A DNA stretch of 64,000 bases from Sphingobium sp. TCM1. Lineage in GTDB: Bacteria; Pseudomonadota; Alphaproteobacteria; Sphingomonadales; Sphingomonadaceae. Of the stretch, positions 6,597 through 15,714 are shown in pieces. The notes beneath the pieces were generated by a model, which was not told the origin of the DNA, did not search any database, and was given only the letters and a program-made list of their open reading frames with translations. The stretch is taken from NCBI RefSeq assembly GCF_001650725.1, contig NZ_LXVX01000041.1:100821-164820 (forward strand). The letters run 5' to 3'. Position 1 is the first letter of the stretch. Each line of letters begins with the position of its first letter. The translations under genes and the position numbers were made by a program.

Positions 6597-9395
6597 ATGA
6601 CAGACAAGAGTCTCTGGCTGACGAGCGTCGGTGCCGTTGCACTGGCCATGACCGCGCCGGCCATGGCGCAGCAGAGCGCCGCGCCGCAGGCAGCAGAGGA
6701 AGAGCCGGGCGCCGACATCATCGTGACCGCGACCCGCCGCGCCAGTCCCTTGTCCGACGTGCCGATCGCGGTGTCGGCGGTGGGCGCGCAGGCGATGCAG
6801 AATAGCGGCGCCAGCGACATCCGCACGCTGAACCAGCTTGCCCCCTCGCTCCTAGTTTCCTCGACCGGATCGGAAGCCAATGCCTCGGCGCGTATCCGCG
6901 GCATCGGCACGGTGGGTGACAATCCGGGGCTGGAAAGTTCGGTCGCGGTATTCATTGACGGCGTCTATCGCTCGCGGACGGGTGCGGGCCTCAACGAACT
7001 GGGCGAGATCGAACGAGTGGAGGTGCTGCGCGGGCCGCAGGGGACGCTGTTCGGCCGCAACGCGTCGGCCGGTCTCATCAACATTATCAGCAAGGCACCG
7101 GAAAAGACCTTCCATGCGAAGGGCGAGATAACCTACGGCAATTACGACTATTGGCGCCTGTCGGGTCGCGTGACCGGGCCGGTCGCCGAAGGCGTCGCGC
7201 TGGCGCTGGACGGCGTGTGGTCGAAGCGCGACGGTTTCTACAAGCTGGTGGACGCCAGCGGCGCGACGATCGGCGATACCAACGACCGCGACCGTTACTT
7301 CTTGCGCGGCCAGGCGTTGATCGAGCCGAACGACGCGCTCTCCATCCGCCTGATCGGCGATTATACCAATCGCGACGAAAGCTGCTGCGGGGCGGCCTAT
7401 ATAGAGGCGAGCGAACGGCGCCCGGCGGCGGGCGGCGGCTATACCACGGCCCCGTTCAACCGCATCACGGCCATTCTGGCGGGGCAGGGGAGTACCATCC
7501 CCGCCGATCCCTATGACCGGGAATTGTCCATCACGCCGGGTCGCGATTATGTCAGCAAACTCAGGGACTGGGGCCTGTCTGGTGAGGTGAATTACGACTT
7601 CGGGGGCGCCAAGCTGACCAGCATCACCGCCTATCGCGACTATAAATCCCGCGACTATGGCGATTATGACTATAATCGCGCCGACCTGCTCTATCGCGAT
7701 CCCAACACCTATCGCCAGTTCAAGACCTTCACCCAGGAATTGCGGCTCCAGGGATCGGCCTTCGGCGACATGCTCGATTGGCTGGTCGGCGGCTATTATG
7801 CCAATGAAAAGCTGACCTTGCAGGACAATATCGTCTTCGGCGCGGATTATGGTCGCTTTGCCGCCTGCCGCCTGATGGCGGGCTCCAGCCTCAACAGCAA
7901 TTTCACCGCGCAGCAACTGGCAGCCTGCGGCAGCGGTCTTGCCACCTCGGCGCTGATCACCGGCACCCAGGCCAATCTCAACAGCGGGCTGACCGCCGCC
8001 CTCATCGCGCGCGGCGTGCCTGCGGCGGTCGCGGCGGCGCAGGCCGGCGCAATCTCGACCGGCCTTGGCAATGGCCTGCGCGCGCTGTCCGCCATCCCCG
8101 CCGGCACCGGTGATGTCGCGTCGCTCTATCGCCAGAAAAGCGAGAATTGGGCGCTCTTCACCCATAATATCATTCATGTGACGAACCGGTTCGATCTGAC
8201 GCTCGGCCTTCGCTACACCCATGAAAGCAAGCGTTTTTCTGCAGATCTCAACAACAATAACGCCACGTGCGCGGCGCTCCAGTCCTCGGCGCTGCCGGGG
8301 ATCGCGACCAATGCGGCGCTGGGCAGCGCGGCGGCGCTCGCCGGGGGCATCCTGACCCTCGGATGCCTCGGCAACGGCTCCACCACGCTCAATGCGCTCG
8401 ACCTTAATGACAAGATCAGCGATGGCGAATTTTCCGGTACGGCAGTGCTGTCCTGGAAGCCCATCGACGATCTGCTGCTCTATGGCAGCTATTCGAAGGG
8501 CTATAAGGCCGGGGGTTACAATCTCGACCGGTTCCAGCTGGGATCGACGGGCCTGAATGCCGTGCCCGCCGTCTTCGCGCCGCGCACCAACGCCGACGTC
8601 ACCAGCCTGCGCTTCGCGGCGGAGAAGGTCGATGCGTTCGAAGTGGGCCTGAAATACAGCCAGCCCAAATGGAGCGCGAACATCGCCGCCTTCCGGCAGG
8701 AGTTCAAGAATTTCCAATTGAACACCTTCAACGGCACCAGCTTCGTCGTGCAGAATATCAATGGCTGCGATAGCGCCTTGAGCGCCACGCGCACCTGCGA
8801 CAGCGGCGATGTCGGGCCGGGGCTGATCAGCCAGGGCATCGAGTTGGAACTGACCGCGACTCCGGCGCGCAATTTCCGCGTGTCGGGCGGCTTCACCTAT
8901 GCCAGCGCCAAGTTCGCCAACCGGCTGGTGGGCAGCAGCGACGGCAGCGTGCCGCTCGACCCCGCGCTGTTCCTGCTGCCCGGCTCGATCAACAGCAACG
9001 CGCCCAAGGTCGTCACGACGGCCAGTGCCGCATGGACGCCGGAGATCGGGTCATCGGGTCTGTCCGCCCTCTTCTATGTCGATGGCCGCATGACCAGCGA
9101 CTATAATACGGGGTCGGACCTGTTCCCCGAAAAGGCGCAGGACGGCTACGCCATCGTCAACGCCCGCGTCGGTATTCGCGGGCCGAACCAGCGCTGGGCA
9201 GTCGAATTCTGGGGCCAGAATATCTTCAACCAAGATTATACCCAGGTCGCTTTCTCCAGCCCGCTCCAGTCGAGCAGCCCGGCGACGTCGACTACCGGCC
9301 AGTTCGCGGCGGGCGCGCCGATGGCGAACCAGCTCATCTCGGCCTATCTCGCCGAACCGCGCACCTACGGCATTACCCTGCGCGGGAGTTTCTGA
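6597..9395 (+). CDS. TonB-dependent receptor 1
   Basis: A 932-residue outer-membrane receptor with a signal peptide (cleavage near AMAQQ), a start of plug IIVTATRR around residue 41, a plug domain to about 165 (PQGTLFGRNASAG...) and a 22-strand barrel ending in Phe, as expected for outer-membrane assembly. An AGGAGAGG ribosome site precedes the ATG. It takes up a substrate using TonB energy; the substrate is unknown. Eight cysteines lie in predicted external loops, and one loop (about residues 420-505) is an Ala/Gly-rich insertion. No hydrolase or transporter is adjacent, so the context gives no clue. The 3' end overlaps the YggS gene by 23 bases, tail to tail. Confidence 0.93.
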   Translation: MTDKSLWLTSVGAVALAMTAPAMAQQSAAPQAAEEEPGADIIVTATRRASPLSDVPIAVSAVGAQAMQNSGASDIRTLNQLAPSLLVSSTGSEANASARIRGIGTVGDNPGLESSVAVFIDGVYRSRTGAGLNELGEIERVEVLRGPQGTLFGRNASAGLINIISKAPEKTFHAKGEITYGNYDYWRLSGRVTGPVAEGVALALDGVWSKRDGFYKLVDASGATIGDTNDRDRYFLRGQALIEPNDALSIRLIGDYTNRDESCCGAAYIEASERRPAAGGGYTTAPFNRITAILAGQGSTIPADPYDRELSITPGRDYVSKLRDWGLSGEVNYDFGGAKLTSITAYRDYKSRDYGDYDYNRADLLYRDPNTYRQFKTFTQELRLQGSAFGDMLDWLVGGYYANEKLTLQDNIVFGADYGRFAACRLMAGSSLNSNFTAQQLAACGSGLATSALITGTQANLNSGLTAALIARGVPAAVAAAQAGAISTGLGNGLRALSAIPAGTGDVASLYRQKSENWALFTHNIIHVTNRFDLTLGLRYTHESKRFSADLNNNNATCAALQSSALPGIATNAALGSAAALAGGILTLGCLGNGSTTLNALDLNDKISDGEFSGTAVLSWKPIDDLLLYGSYSKGYKAGGYNLDRFQLGSTGLNAVPAVFAPRTNADVTSLRFAAEKVDAFEVGLKYSQPKWSANIAAFRQEFKNFQLNTFNGTSFVVQNINGCDSALSATRTCDSGDVGPGLISQGIELELTATPARNFRVSGGFTYASAKFANRLVGSSDGSVPLDPALFLLPGSINSNAPKVVTTASAAWTPEIGSSGLSALFYVDGRMTSDYNTGSDLFPEKAQDGYAIVNARVGIRGPNQRWAVEFWGQNIFNQDYTQVAFSSPLQSSSPATSTTGQFAAGAPMANQLISAYLAEPRTYGITLRGSF

Positions 9396-10119
9396 GCATT
9401 CCTCTCCCGCTCGCCGGCACCGGGCGAGCGGGGGAGGGCCTCTCCCCGAACAGTGCCGTGCCGACGCGTATGTCGGTCGCGCCCAGCATGATCGCCGTCT
9501 CATAATCGCCCGACATGCCCATGGAGAGGCGCGGCAGGCCTTCCTCCCGCGCCATCTTCGCCAGCAGCGCGAAGAAAGGCGCGGACTCGATGTCGGCGGG
9601 CGGGACGCACATCAAGCCCAGCAGCGGAATGTCGGCGGCGCGCGCGGCAGCGATCAGCGTGGCCGTGTCGGCAATCGCGCAGCCGCCCTTCTGCTCTTCG
9701 GCGCCGATATTGACCTGGATGAAACAGGGGATGCGCCTGCCCGCCACGTCCATCGCCCTGGCCAGCGCGGTCAGCAGGGAGGGGCGATCGAGCCCGTGGA
9801 TCACGTCGAACAAAGCGACCGCCTCGGCCGCTTTGTTCGACTGGAGCTGGCCAACCAGATGCAGTTCGATGTCAGCAAATTCCTCGCGCAGGGCGGGCCA
9901 TTTGTCCTGGCTTTCCTGCACCCGATTTTCACCGAACACGCACTGCCCGGCCGCGATCAGCGGGCGGATCGCGTCGGCGCCATGGGTCTTGGATACGGCG
10001 ATGAGCTTGACATCATCGGCGGTGCGGTCGGTCAGGCGGGCGGCGCGTTCGATGGATTCGCGCACGGCGGCCAGGCGCTGGGCCGCGTCGCTGCTATCGG
10101 GGATGCTGGCGGTCGTCAT
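9373..10119 (-). CDS. YggS/PLPBP family PLP homeostasis protein
   Basis: A 248-residue protein starting at MTTASIPDS. It has the alanine-racemase-like barrel of the YggS family: AVSKTHGADAI with PLP-binding Lys44, CVFGENRVQES, LHLVGQLQSNKA, and a C-terminal SMGMSGDYETAI and VGTALFGER. These proteins bind pyridoxal phosphate without a known reaction and keep PLP and amino-acid pools balanced. The gene is divergent from the ThiE-like gene with only 22 bases between starts. Confidence 0.93.
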   Translation of the reverse strand: MTTASIPDSSDAAQRLAAVRESIERAARLTDRTADDVKLIAVSKTHGADAIRPLIAAGQCVFGENRVQESQDKWPALREEFADIELHLVGQLQSNKAAEAVALFDVIHGLDRPSLLTALARAMDVAGRRIPCFIQVNIGAEEQKGGCAIADTATLIAAARAADIPLLGLMCVPPADIESAPFFALLAKMAREEGLPRLSMGMSGDYETAIMLGATDIRVGTALFGERPSPARPVPASGRGMLRNSRAG

Positions 10120-10141
10120 GCGCGCTGCTATAGGCAGGGCC

Positions 10142-10732
10142 ATGCACCGCCGCCACCGCAAAAAGCTGCCCGGCCTCTGGCTGATCACCGATGAGCGGGT
10201 GACGGACGATGCGCTGCTGGAGGCGGCCGAGCGGTTGCCGAAGGGCAGGGCGGGCATCATCTTCCGCCATTATCGCACCGAAAGGGACGGACGGCGGGCC
10301 TTGTTTGCTGCCGTGCGCGAGATCGCGAGGCGTCGGCGGCTGGTGCTTCTGCTGGCAGGGGACAGACGGGATGCCGCCGCCTGGAAGGCTGACGGCTGGC
10401 ATGGCCATGGGAGGAAGCGCCTGGGGCGCGGCATGATCCGCAGCGCGCCGGCGCATGATGCCCGCGAAATGGCTGCGGCGCGTCTTGTGCGAGCGGATAT
10501 GATCCTGCTGTCGCCACTTTTCCCAACCCGGTCGCATCCCGGGGCACGGTCTCTCGGCCGCGTGCGCTTCGCGGCGCTGGCGCGGGTGGCGGACGGGTTT
10601 GTCCTGGCGTTGGGAGGGGTGAACGCAGCGCATGAGCCCATGCTGCGTGCCATTGGCGCGAAGGGCTGGGCGGCGATCGATGGGCTGACACGTAGCCCGC
10701 CAGCGCGGAGAAAAGCCGATATTCCGGACTAG
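10142..10732 (+). CDS. Thiamine phosphate synthase-like (ThiE/TenI) protein
   Basis: A 196-residue protein. The open frame extends upstream through the antisense of yggS, so the ATG in the intergenic gap is taken. Features of the ThiE/TenI fold: LITDERV near the start, LLSPLFPTRSHPGA and the phosphate-binding glycines in LALGGVNAAH, then GAKGWAAIDGL. True ThiE condenses the thiazole and pyrimidine phosphates of thiamine. This copy is shorter and lacks several of the usual pyrimidine-binding residues, so it may be a paralogue with another role. No thiamine genes are near. Its stop overlaps the GNAT stop within CTAG. Confidence 0.75.
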   Translation: MHRRHRKKLPGLWLITDERVTDDALLEAAERLPKGRAGIIFRHYRTERDGRRALFAAVREIARRRRLVLLLAGDRRDAAAWKADGWHGHGRKRLGRGMIRSAPAHDAREMAAARLVRADMILLSPLFPTRSHPGARSLGRVRFAALARVADGFVLALGGVNAAHEPMLRAIGAKGWAAIDGLTRSPPARRKADIPD

Positions 10733-11229
10733 CCGCGCGCGCCGAGCATCAACCGATAGAAACAGCTATCTACCGCCATGCGGGGGAAAGTGGACGGCAG
10801 GCTATCGGCATTGACCAGGATAAATCCGTTGCGCTCGTAGAAGCGGTGGGCCGCCAGAAATGCATCGGTGGTGCCCAGCAGGACTTCAGCGACGCCGCGT
10901 TCCCGTGCAAGGTGGAGCAGCGCGTTAAGCAAGGCCTGGGCGACGCCGTTTTTCCGCCCCCGCCGGGGCGCGGCCACGAACATCTTGCGCAGCGCGACCC
11001 GGTCCGCGCCGATATCCTTCATCGCGATCGTGCCGACGATTCTGCCTTTCGCCTCTGCGACCAGAAAATCGCCTGTACCGCTCCGGTAGAAGGCCGGAAT
11101 CTCGGACAGATCAGGCTGGTCCTGCGCGGTGATGTCGATGCCATATTCCTCGCGCTGGATCGACAGGATGAGGTCGATCACGCCCTGGGTGTCTGCGGGC
11201 GTGAAGCTGCGGATGTGAAAGGCGGTCAT
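10729..11229 (-). CDS. GNAT family N-acetyltransferase
   Basis: A 166-residue acetyltransferase. Strands beta4-beta5 appear as VGTIAMKDIG and ALRKMFVAAPRRG, followed by an acetyl-CoA loop RRGRKNGVAQALL and the C-terminal GFILVN segment after RFYERN. The gene carries a full GNAT domain and nothing else; the acceptor substrate cannot be inferred. It lies 66 bases downstream of the acyl-CoA ligase and may share its transcript. Confidence 0.9.
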   Translation of the reverse strand: MTAFHIRSFTPADTQGVIDLILSIQREEYGIDITAQDQPDLSEIPAFYRSGTGDFLVAEAKGRIVGTIAMKDIGADRVALRKMFVAAPRRGRKNGVAQALLNALLHLARERGVAEVLLGTTDAFLAAHRFYERNGFILVNADSLPSTFPRMAVDSCFYRLMLGARG

Positions 11230-11295
11230 GCTGTTGGCTTAGCGGGGCGACCTGCCGGGTCAATCAGACTGCTGGCCTCGACAGGCGCGTATCCC

Positions 11296-13083
11296 TCACC
11301 CCTTGTACAGCGCGTCCAGCCGGTCAGCGTAGCGCTTGCGGATCACATGGCGGCGGATCTTCATCGAAGGCGTCATTTCCTCATTCTCGATGGTGAAAGG
11401 CTCATCCGCCAGAATGAAGCGACGGACGCGCTCGATTACCGACAGGTCGTCGTTCACCCTGTCCACCGCCGCGCGCAGCGCCGCCTGATAGGCGGGGTTG
11501 GCCGCGGCGGCGTCGGGCGCTATAGCTTGCGCCGACGCCCATTCGCGGGTCCATTCCGCGTCCGGTACGATCAGCCCGACCAGATAGGGGCGGCGGTCGC
11601 CATGGACCATGGCCTGGCCGATCTCGCTCTGGAGCGTGAGCATTCCCTCGATCTTCTGCGGCGAGACATTGTCGCCCTTGTCGTTGACGATCAGATCCTT
11701 CTTGCGGTCGGTGATTCGGATGCGGCCCCGTTCGTCGATCTCACCGATGTCGCCGGTGTGGAGCCACCCGTTCTTCAGCACTTTCTCCGTCTCGGCCGGG
11801 TTGCGCCAATAGCCGTGCATGACCAGTTCGCCGCGCACCAGTATCTCTCCATCCTCGGCGATCCTGACCTCTACCCCGTCCAGGGGCGGGCCGACCGTGT
11901 CCATCGCAATGCCGGCCGCGGGGCGGTTGCAACTGACCACTGGCCCCGCCTCGGTCTGGCCATAGCCTTGCAGCAGAGTGAGGCCCATGGCGTCGAAGAA
12001 GAGGCCGACATCAGGGTTGAGCGGCGCGCCACCCGACACCAGCGCCTTCATCCGGCCGCCGAAGCGCGCCCGGATCTTGGGTATAAGGGTGCGGGAGAGG
12101 AGTAGCTTCATCGGCAGATCGAGCACAGAGCCCTTGCCGGCCTGCTCCTTCGCCGCGATGCGCAGGGCCTGACCCAGCAGATAGGTTGGAAATTTCCCCT
12201 GCTTCTCGATCGACTTGATGATGCGGGTGCGCAGCACCTCGAACAGGCGGGGGACGACGACCATGATCGTCGGGCGCGCTTCCTCGATATTGGAAGCCAG
12301 CTTTTCCAGACCTTCCGCATAATAGATCTGCCCGGCCAGCAGCATGGGCAGGAACTGGCCGCCGCTATGCTCATAGGCGTGGGAGAGGGGAAGGAAGGAA
12401 AGGAATATCTCATCCCCCCAGCCGAAATCCTCCGCGACGATCTTGCCCGCCCCCTCCACATTGGCAAGGATCGCGCCATGATGCTGCATCACGCCGCGCG
12501 GCGCGCCGCCGGTGCCGCTTGTGTAGATGATGCAGGCCTGGTCGTTTCGGGTGGCGGTCTGGGTGACGGCGAAGGCATCGACATCGGCGGCACGGACGGC
12601 ATGGGCTGCGATCAGATCGCTCCACAAATGGCAGGCGCAGCCGCCCTGCGCTCCGCGCAGAGGCTCCATGCCGATGACGAAGCTGGCTTGCGAGCGGACG
12701 ACGGCGGGCATCAGCGCCTGCGCCAGCTTGGCGGTGGAGACGATGACGGCGCGGGCGCCGCTGTCGGTCAATATATGCTGATGATCGCGCGTCGTGTTGG
12801 TGGTGTAGGTCGGCACGGTGACACAGCCCGCCGCCATGATCGCGAGGTCGGCGATGCAGAATTCGGGACGGTTTTCGCTGACCAGCATTACCGGGTCGCC
12901 CGGACTCAGTCCTTGCGCCTTCAATGCTGCGGCGAGCGCGACGACCTGGCCTGCGACCTCGGCCCAGCTTTGGCTGCGCCATTGGCCGCCGCTTTTGCGC
13001 CAGAGGAAGGGGGCGTCACCCTTTTCGGCAGCGCGGGCGAAGAACATCGTCACCAGGTTGGGGAATTTCTCGATGGCCCTCAA
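11296..13083 (-). CDS. AMP-dependent long-chain acyl-CoA synthetase
   Basis: A 595-residue ANL-family ligase. The AMP-binding P-loop is IIYTSGTGGAPRGV near residue 186, the A5 motif is GYGQTEAGP, and the hinge region contains TGDIGEID and then TDRKKDLIV. The C-terminal domain has GDNVSPQKIEG, which fits the FAA1-like long-chain group rather than acetyl-CoA synthetases. It activates fatty acids as acyl-AMP and then acyl-CoA, probably membrane-associated in the cytoplasm. It lies 155 bases downstream of ruvB with its own likely promoter in that gap; nothing else is visible there. Confidence 0.92.
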   Translation of the reverse strand: MRAIEKFPNLVTMFFARAAEKGDAPFLWRKSGGQWRSQSWAEVAGQVVALAAALKAQGLSPGDPVMLVSENRPEFCIADLAIMAAGCVTVPTYTTNTTRDHQHILTDSGARAVIVSTAKLAQALMPAVVRSQASFVIGMEPLRGAQGGCACHLWSDLIAAHAVRAADVDAFAVTQTATRNDQACIIYTSGTGGAPRGVMQHHGAILANVEGAGKIVAEDFGWGDEIFLSFLPLSHAYEHSGGQFLPMLLAGQIYYAEGLEKLASNIEEARPTIMVVVPRLFEVLRTRIIKSIEKQGKFPTYLLGQALRIAAKEQAGKGSVLDLPMKLLLSRTLIPKIRARFGGRMKALVSGGAPLNPDVGLFFDAMGLTLLQGYGQTEAGPVVSCNRPAAGIAMDTVGPPLDGVEVRIAEDGEILVRGELVMHGYWRNPAETEKVLKNGWLHTGDIGEIDERGRIRITDRKKDLIVNDKGDNVSPQKIEGMLTLQSEIGQAMVHGDRRPYLVGLIVPDAEWTREWASAQAIAPDAAAANPAYQAALRAAVDRVNDDLSVIERVRRFILADEPFTIENEEMTPSMKIRRHVIRKRYADRLDALYKG

Positions 13084-13238
13084 GGCTCAACTCCTGTGCT
13101 TTTCGGCGCGTCTGGCGCGCGCCTGATCGTAAGGCAAGGCTATAACCATGCCTCGCCGTAACGGCCATGCTTTTCCAAGGTTTCGCTCTGGCGTTTCGCG
13201 ATTTCCGGGGCGTCGATTTCATCCGACCGCAAATCGCC

Positions 13239-14258
13239 TCAGTCGAAAAGTCCGTCCTGTGACCCTGCGGGCGGATTGAGGCCCAGATGCTTCCAGCCCG
13301 GCCCGTTGAGGCATCGCCCCCGGGCCGTGCGGGCGATGAGGCCAAGCTGGATGAGATAAGGCTCGATCACCTCCTCGATCGTGTCGCGCGCCTCGGAAAG
13401 GCCCGCCGCGAGGGTTTCGACGCCGACCGGGCCACCACGATAGATGTCGGCAATCATCATCAGGTACCGCCGGTCCATCAGGTCGAGGCCGAGCTGGTCG
13501 ACCTCGAGCCGGCGGAGCGAGGCGTCGGCGACCTTCGCGTCGACAGCAGGCGCACCGGCGACATTGGCGAAATCGCGCACCCGGCGCAGCAGCCGCCCGG
13601 CGATGCGCGGGGTGCCCCGCGATCGGCGGGCAATCTCTATCGCGCCGTCCGGGGTGATCGCCAGGTCGAGCAGCCGCGCGGCGCGGCGCACGACCAGTTC
13701 CAGTTCCTCGACCGTATAGAATTGCAGCCGCACGGGAATTCCGAAGCGGTCGCGCAGTGGCGTGGTGAGCAGCCCCTGACGCGTCGTCGCGCCGACGAGG
13801 GTGAAGCGCGGCAGATCGATGCGGACAGAACGGGCGGACGGCCCCTCGCCGATCATCAGGTCGAGCGCGCGGTCCTCCATCGCCGGGTAGAGGACTTCCT
13901 CGACCGCCGGATTGAGGCGATGGATTTCGTCCACGAACAGGACATCGCCCTCATCCAGGTTGGTGAGCAAAGCGGCCAGATCGCCCGACTTGGCGATAAC
14001 CGGGCCGGAGGTCGCGCGAAAGCCTACGCCCATTTCCTTGGCGACGATCTGCGCCAGCGTGGTCTTGCCCAGGCCCGGCGGCCCGAAGAAGAGCACATGG
14101 TCCAGCGCATCGCCCCGCGACTTGGCCGCCTGGATGAAGATGCGCAGATTTTCACGCGCCGCCTGCTGGCCGACGAACTCGTCCAGCGATTTCGGACGCA
14201 ACGCGGCATCGACATCCTCGGGACGGCGCGCGGGGGTGAGGAGGCGGTCGTCGGTCAC
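13239..14258 (-). CDS. ruvB: Holliday junction helicase subunit RuvB
   Basis: A 339-residue AAA+ ATPase with Walker A GPPGLGKT at residues 59-66, Walker B DEIHRL, sensor I GATTRQG and a C-terminal winged-helix domain ending in GLIARTARGRCLN. RuvB hexamers drive branch migration of Holliday junctions with RuvA. The start overlaps the ruvA stop by four bases (ATGA), giving coupled translation. Full-length and ordinary. Confidence 0.98.
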   Translation of the reverse strand: MTDDRLLTPARRPEDVDAALRPKSLDEFVGQQAARENLRIFIQAAKSRGDALDHVLFFGPPGLGKTTLAQIVAKEMGVGFRATSGPVIAKSGDLAALLTNLDEGDVLFVDEIHRLNPAVEEVLYPAMEDRALDLMIGEGPSARSVRIDLPRFTLVGATTRQGLLTTPLRDRFGIPVRLQFYTVEELELVVRRAARLLDLAITPDGAIEIARRSRGTPRIAGRLLRRVRDFANVAGAPAVDAKVADASLRRLEVDQLGLDLMDRRYLMMIADIYRGGPVGVETLAAGLSEARDTIEEVIEPYLIQLGLIARTARGRCLNGPGWKHLGLNPPAGSQDGLFD

Positions 14259-14863
14259 TTCGCCGCCTTCCGCAGCGCCAGGCGCACCAGCGCGTCAAGG
14301 CTGGCGGTGTCGCCCAGTTCCTCTTCGGCGGCTGCGACGGCAGTGCTGGCTTCGTGCGGCTTGAAGCCCAGATTCTGGAGCGCGGACAGGGCGTCGGCGG
14401 CGAAACCGCCGGTCGGCACCGCCACTGGCCCGCCCATGCCCGCCGGGCCACCAGCAGGAGCCGCGCCGATCTTGTCCTTCAATTCATTGACGATGCGCTG
14501 GGCGAGTTTTGGGCCGACGCCGTTCGCCCGCGCGATCATCGCCTTGTCCCCCATCGCCACGGCGCGGTGCAGGTCGTGCGGTTCGAGGGCGGAGAGGATG
14601 GCCAGCGCGACGCGCGATCCCACGCCCTGGACATGGGTGAGCAGCCGATACCAGTCGCGCTCCTCGGCGCGGGCAAAGCCGACAAGGCGGATCGCATCGT
14701 CGGACACCAGCATTTCGGTGTGGATCGTCACCGCTTCGCCCACTGGCCCCAGCGCCGCGAGAGTCCGCGACGATGCGCCGACCAGATAGCCCACGCCGCC
14801 GACATCGATGATGGCGTGGTCGATACCGGTGCTGTCCAGCAAGCCCTTCAGTTTCGCGATCAT
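14255..14863 (-). CDS. ruvA: Holliday junction DNA helicase subunit RuvA
   Basis: A 202-residue protein with an N-terminal OB fold (MIAKLKGLLDSTG, then IDVGGVGYLV), two helix-hairpin-helix motifs (THVQGVGSRVAL and NGVGPKLAQRIVNELKD) and the C-terminal RuvB-binding domain (EEELGDTASLDALVRLAL). RuvA binds the four-way junction and recruits RuvB. ruvC, often first in this operon, is not in the window. The gene is divergent from the ClpP-like gene with 143 bases between. Confidence 0.97.
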   Translation of the reverse strand: MIAKLKGLLDSTGIDHAIIDVGGVGYLVGASSRTLAALGPVGEAVTIHTEMLVSDDAIRLVGFARAEERDWYRLLTHVQGVGSRVALAILSALEPHDLHRAVAMGDKAMIARANGVGPKLAQRIVNELKDKIGAAPAGGPAGMGGPVAVPTGGFAADALSALQNLGFKPHEASTAVAAAEEELGDTASLDALVRLALRKAAK

Positions 14864-15006
14864 CTGCCTTGCCCTTCGGCGCGCTGCCCTTTGGTCATGA
14901 TCTGTTCTTTACAGCCTGTTGCGCCGCGCGCCAGTGGGAAAGCGCGGCACCTTTTGTCGGCCCATGCGTAGTGCAGCGCGACCTTCCCGAACATGAGGAT
15001 GACCGG

Positions 15007-15582
15007 ATGCTGATGACCGCGCCGTTGCTTGGCCCCAAGGATTTCGAATTTCCCTCGATCATGCTGTCGGGAATCGTCGACCATGGCATGTACCTGCATT
15101 TCAAGAATTGCCTGTCCACCGCGCCGCAGCAGGGGCTGGTCGTGGTCGAAATCTCCACTCTGGGCGGCGACCCGGAAATCGCCCGGCTGATGGGCGAGGA
15201 CATCCGCTTCCATTCCGAACTCTATCCCGAGCGGCGGCTGGTATTCATGGGCCGCACGGCGGTCTATTCGGCGGGGGCGACCTTCATGAGCTTCTTCGCG
15301 ACCGAGAATCGCTATTTGACGCGCGGCACGCGGCTGATGATCCATGAACGGATCATCACCAAGTCGATCCAGCTGGCCGGGCCGCTTTCCACCTGCATTG
15401 CGACGCTGAAGGCGACGCTCAACGAGATCGAATCATCCATCGCCATCCAGAATGAGGGATTCCAGAACCTGATCCTGGGATCGCAGGTGACGATGGAGCA
15501 ACTGTTGGAAAAAGCACCGGAAAACTGGTATCTGGAGGCGAATGAAGCGCAGGCGCTGGGGCTGATCGCCGGCGTGCTGTGA
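15007..15582 (+). CDS. ClpP-like (S14) protein with altered catalytic triad
   Basis: A 191-residue protein in the ClpP/crotonase superfamily. By eye alignment to ClpP, Ser88 in TAVYSAGAT sits at the nucleophile and His113 in LMIHERI at the general base; the substrate-strand glycines appear as STLGGDPEI. The third residue, normally Asp in the ERDRFLSAPEA segment, aligns with Asn173 in PENWYLEANEA. It could still be active, or be a regulatory or binding form. It has no signal peptide and no adjacent ClpX/ClpA. ATG 15013 is an alternative start. ClpP function is inferred from fold only. Confidence 0.75.
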   Translation: MLMTAPLLGPKDFEFPSIMLSGIVDHGMYLHFKNCLSTAPQQGLVVVEISTLGGDPEIARLMGEDIRFHSELYPERRLVFMGRTAVYSAGATFMSFFATENRYLTRGTRLMIHERIITKSIQLAGPLSTCIATLKATLNEIESSIAIQNEGFQNLILGSQVTMEQLLEKAPENWYLEANEAQALGLIAGVL

Positions 15583-15597
15583 CGGAATGATCGCTTC

Positions 15598-15664
15598 GTC
15601 ATCGCGGGTACCGCGAAGCAATCCATGTTGCGACGATGGATTGGTTCGCGGCGCTCGCAACCAC
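15598..15664. repeat. Long imperfect palindrome (REP-like)
   Basis: Inner arms GCGAAGCAATCCAT and ATGGATTGGTTCGC pair at 13 of 14 positions around a nine-base loop, and the outer flanks pair at about 9 of 15. The GAAGCAATCCA core resembles an interspersed palindromic repeat found between genes in many proteobacterial genomes. It lies between the ClpP-like gene and DUF1345. Confidence 0.65.
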
Positions 15665-15714
15665 AGGTTAATTTGCCTCTTGCCACAGGCTTCCCTCTCG
15701 CATTGATATCCGCC

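Noticed and set aside
6852..8717. A 621-codon minus-strand ORF antisense to TonB receptor 1
   Set aside because: Mirror ORF with no domain or ribosome site.
14863..15007. An SOS box upstream of ruvAB
   Set aside because: GTTC occurs in the gap, but no second GTTC or GAAC at the seven-base spacing was found on either strand.
14869..15582. Longer start for the ClpP-like protein, and a prophage protease interpretation
   Set aside because: The extra 46 residues are not protease-like and lie in the gap with ruvA. No phage head, portal or terminase gene is nearby.
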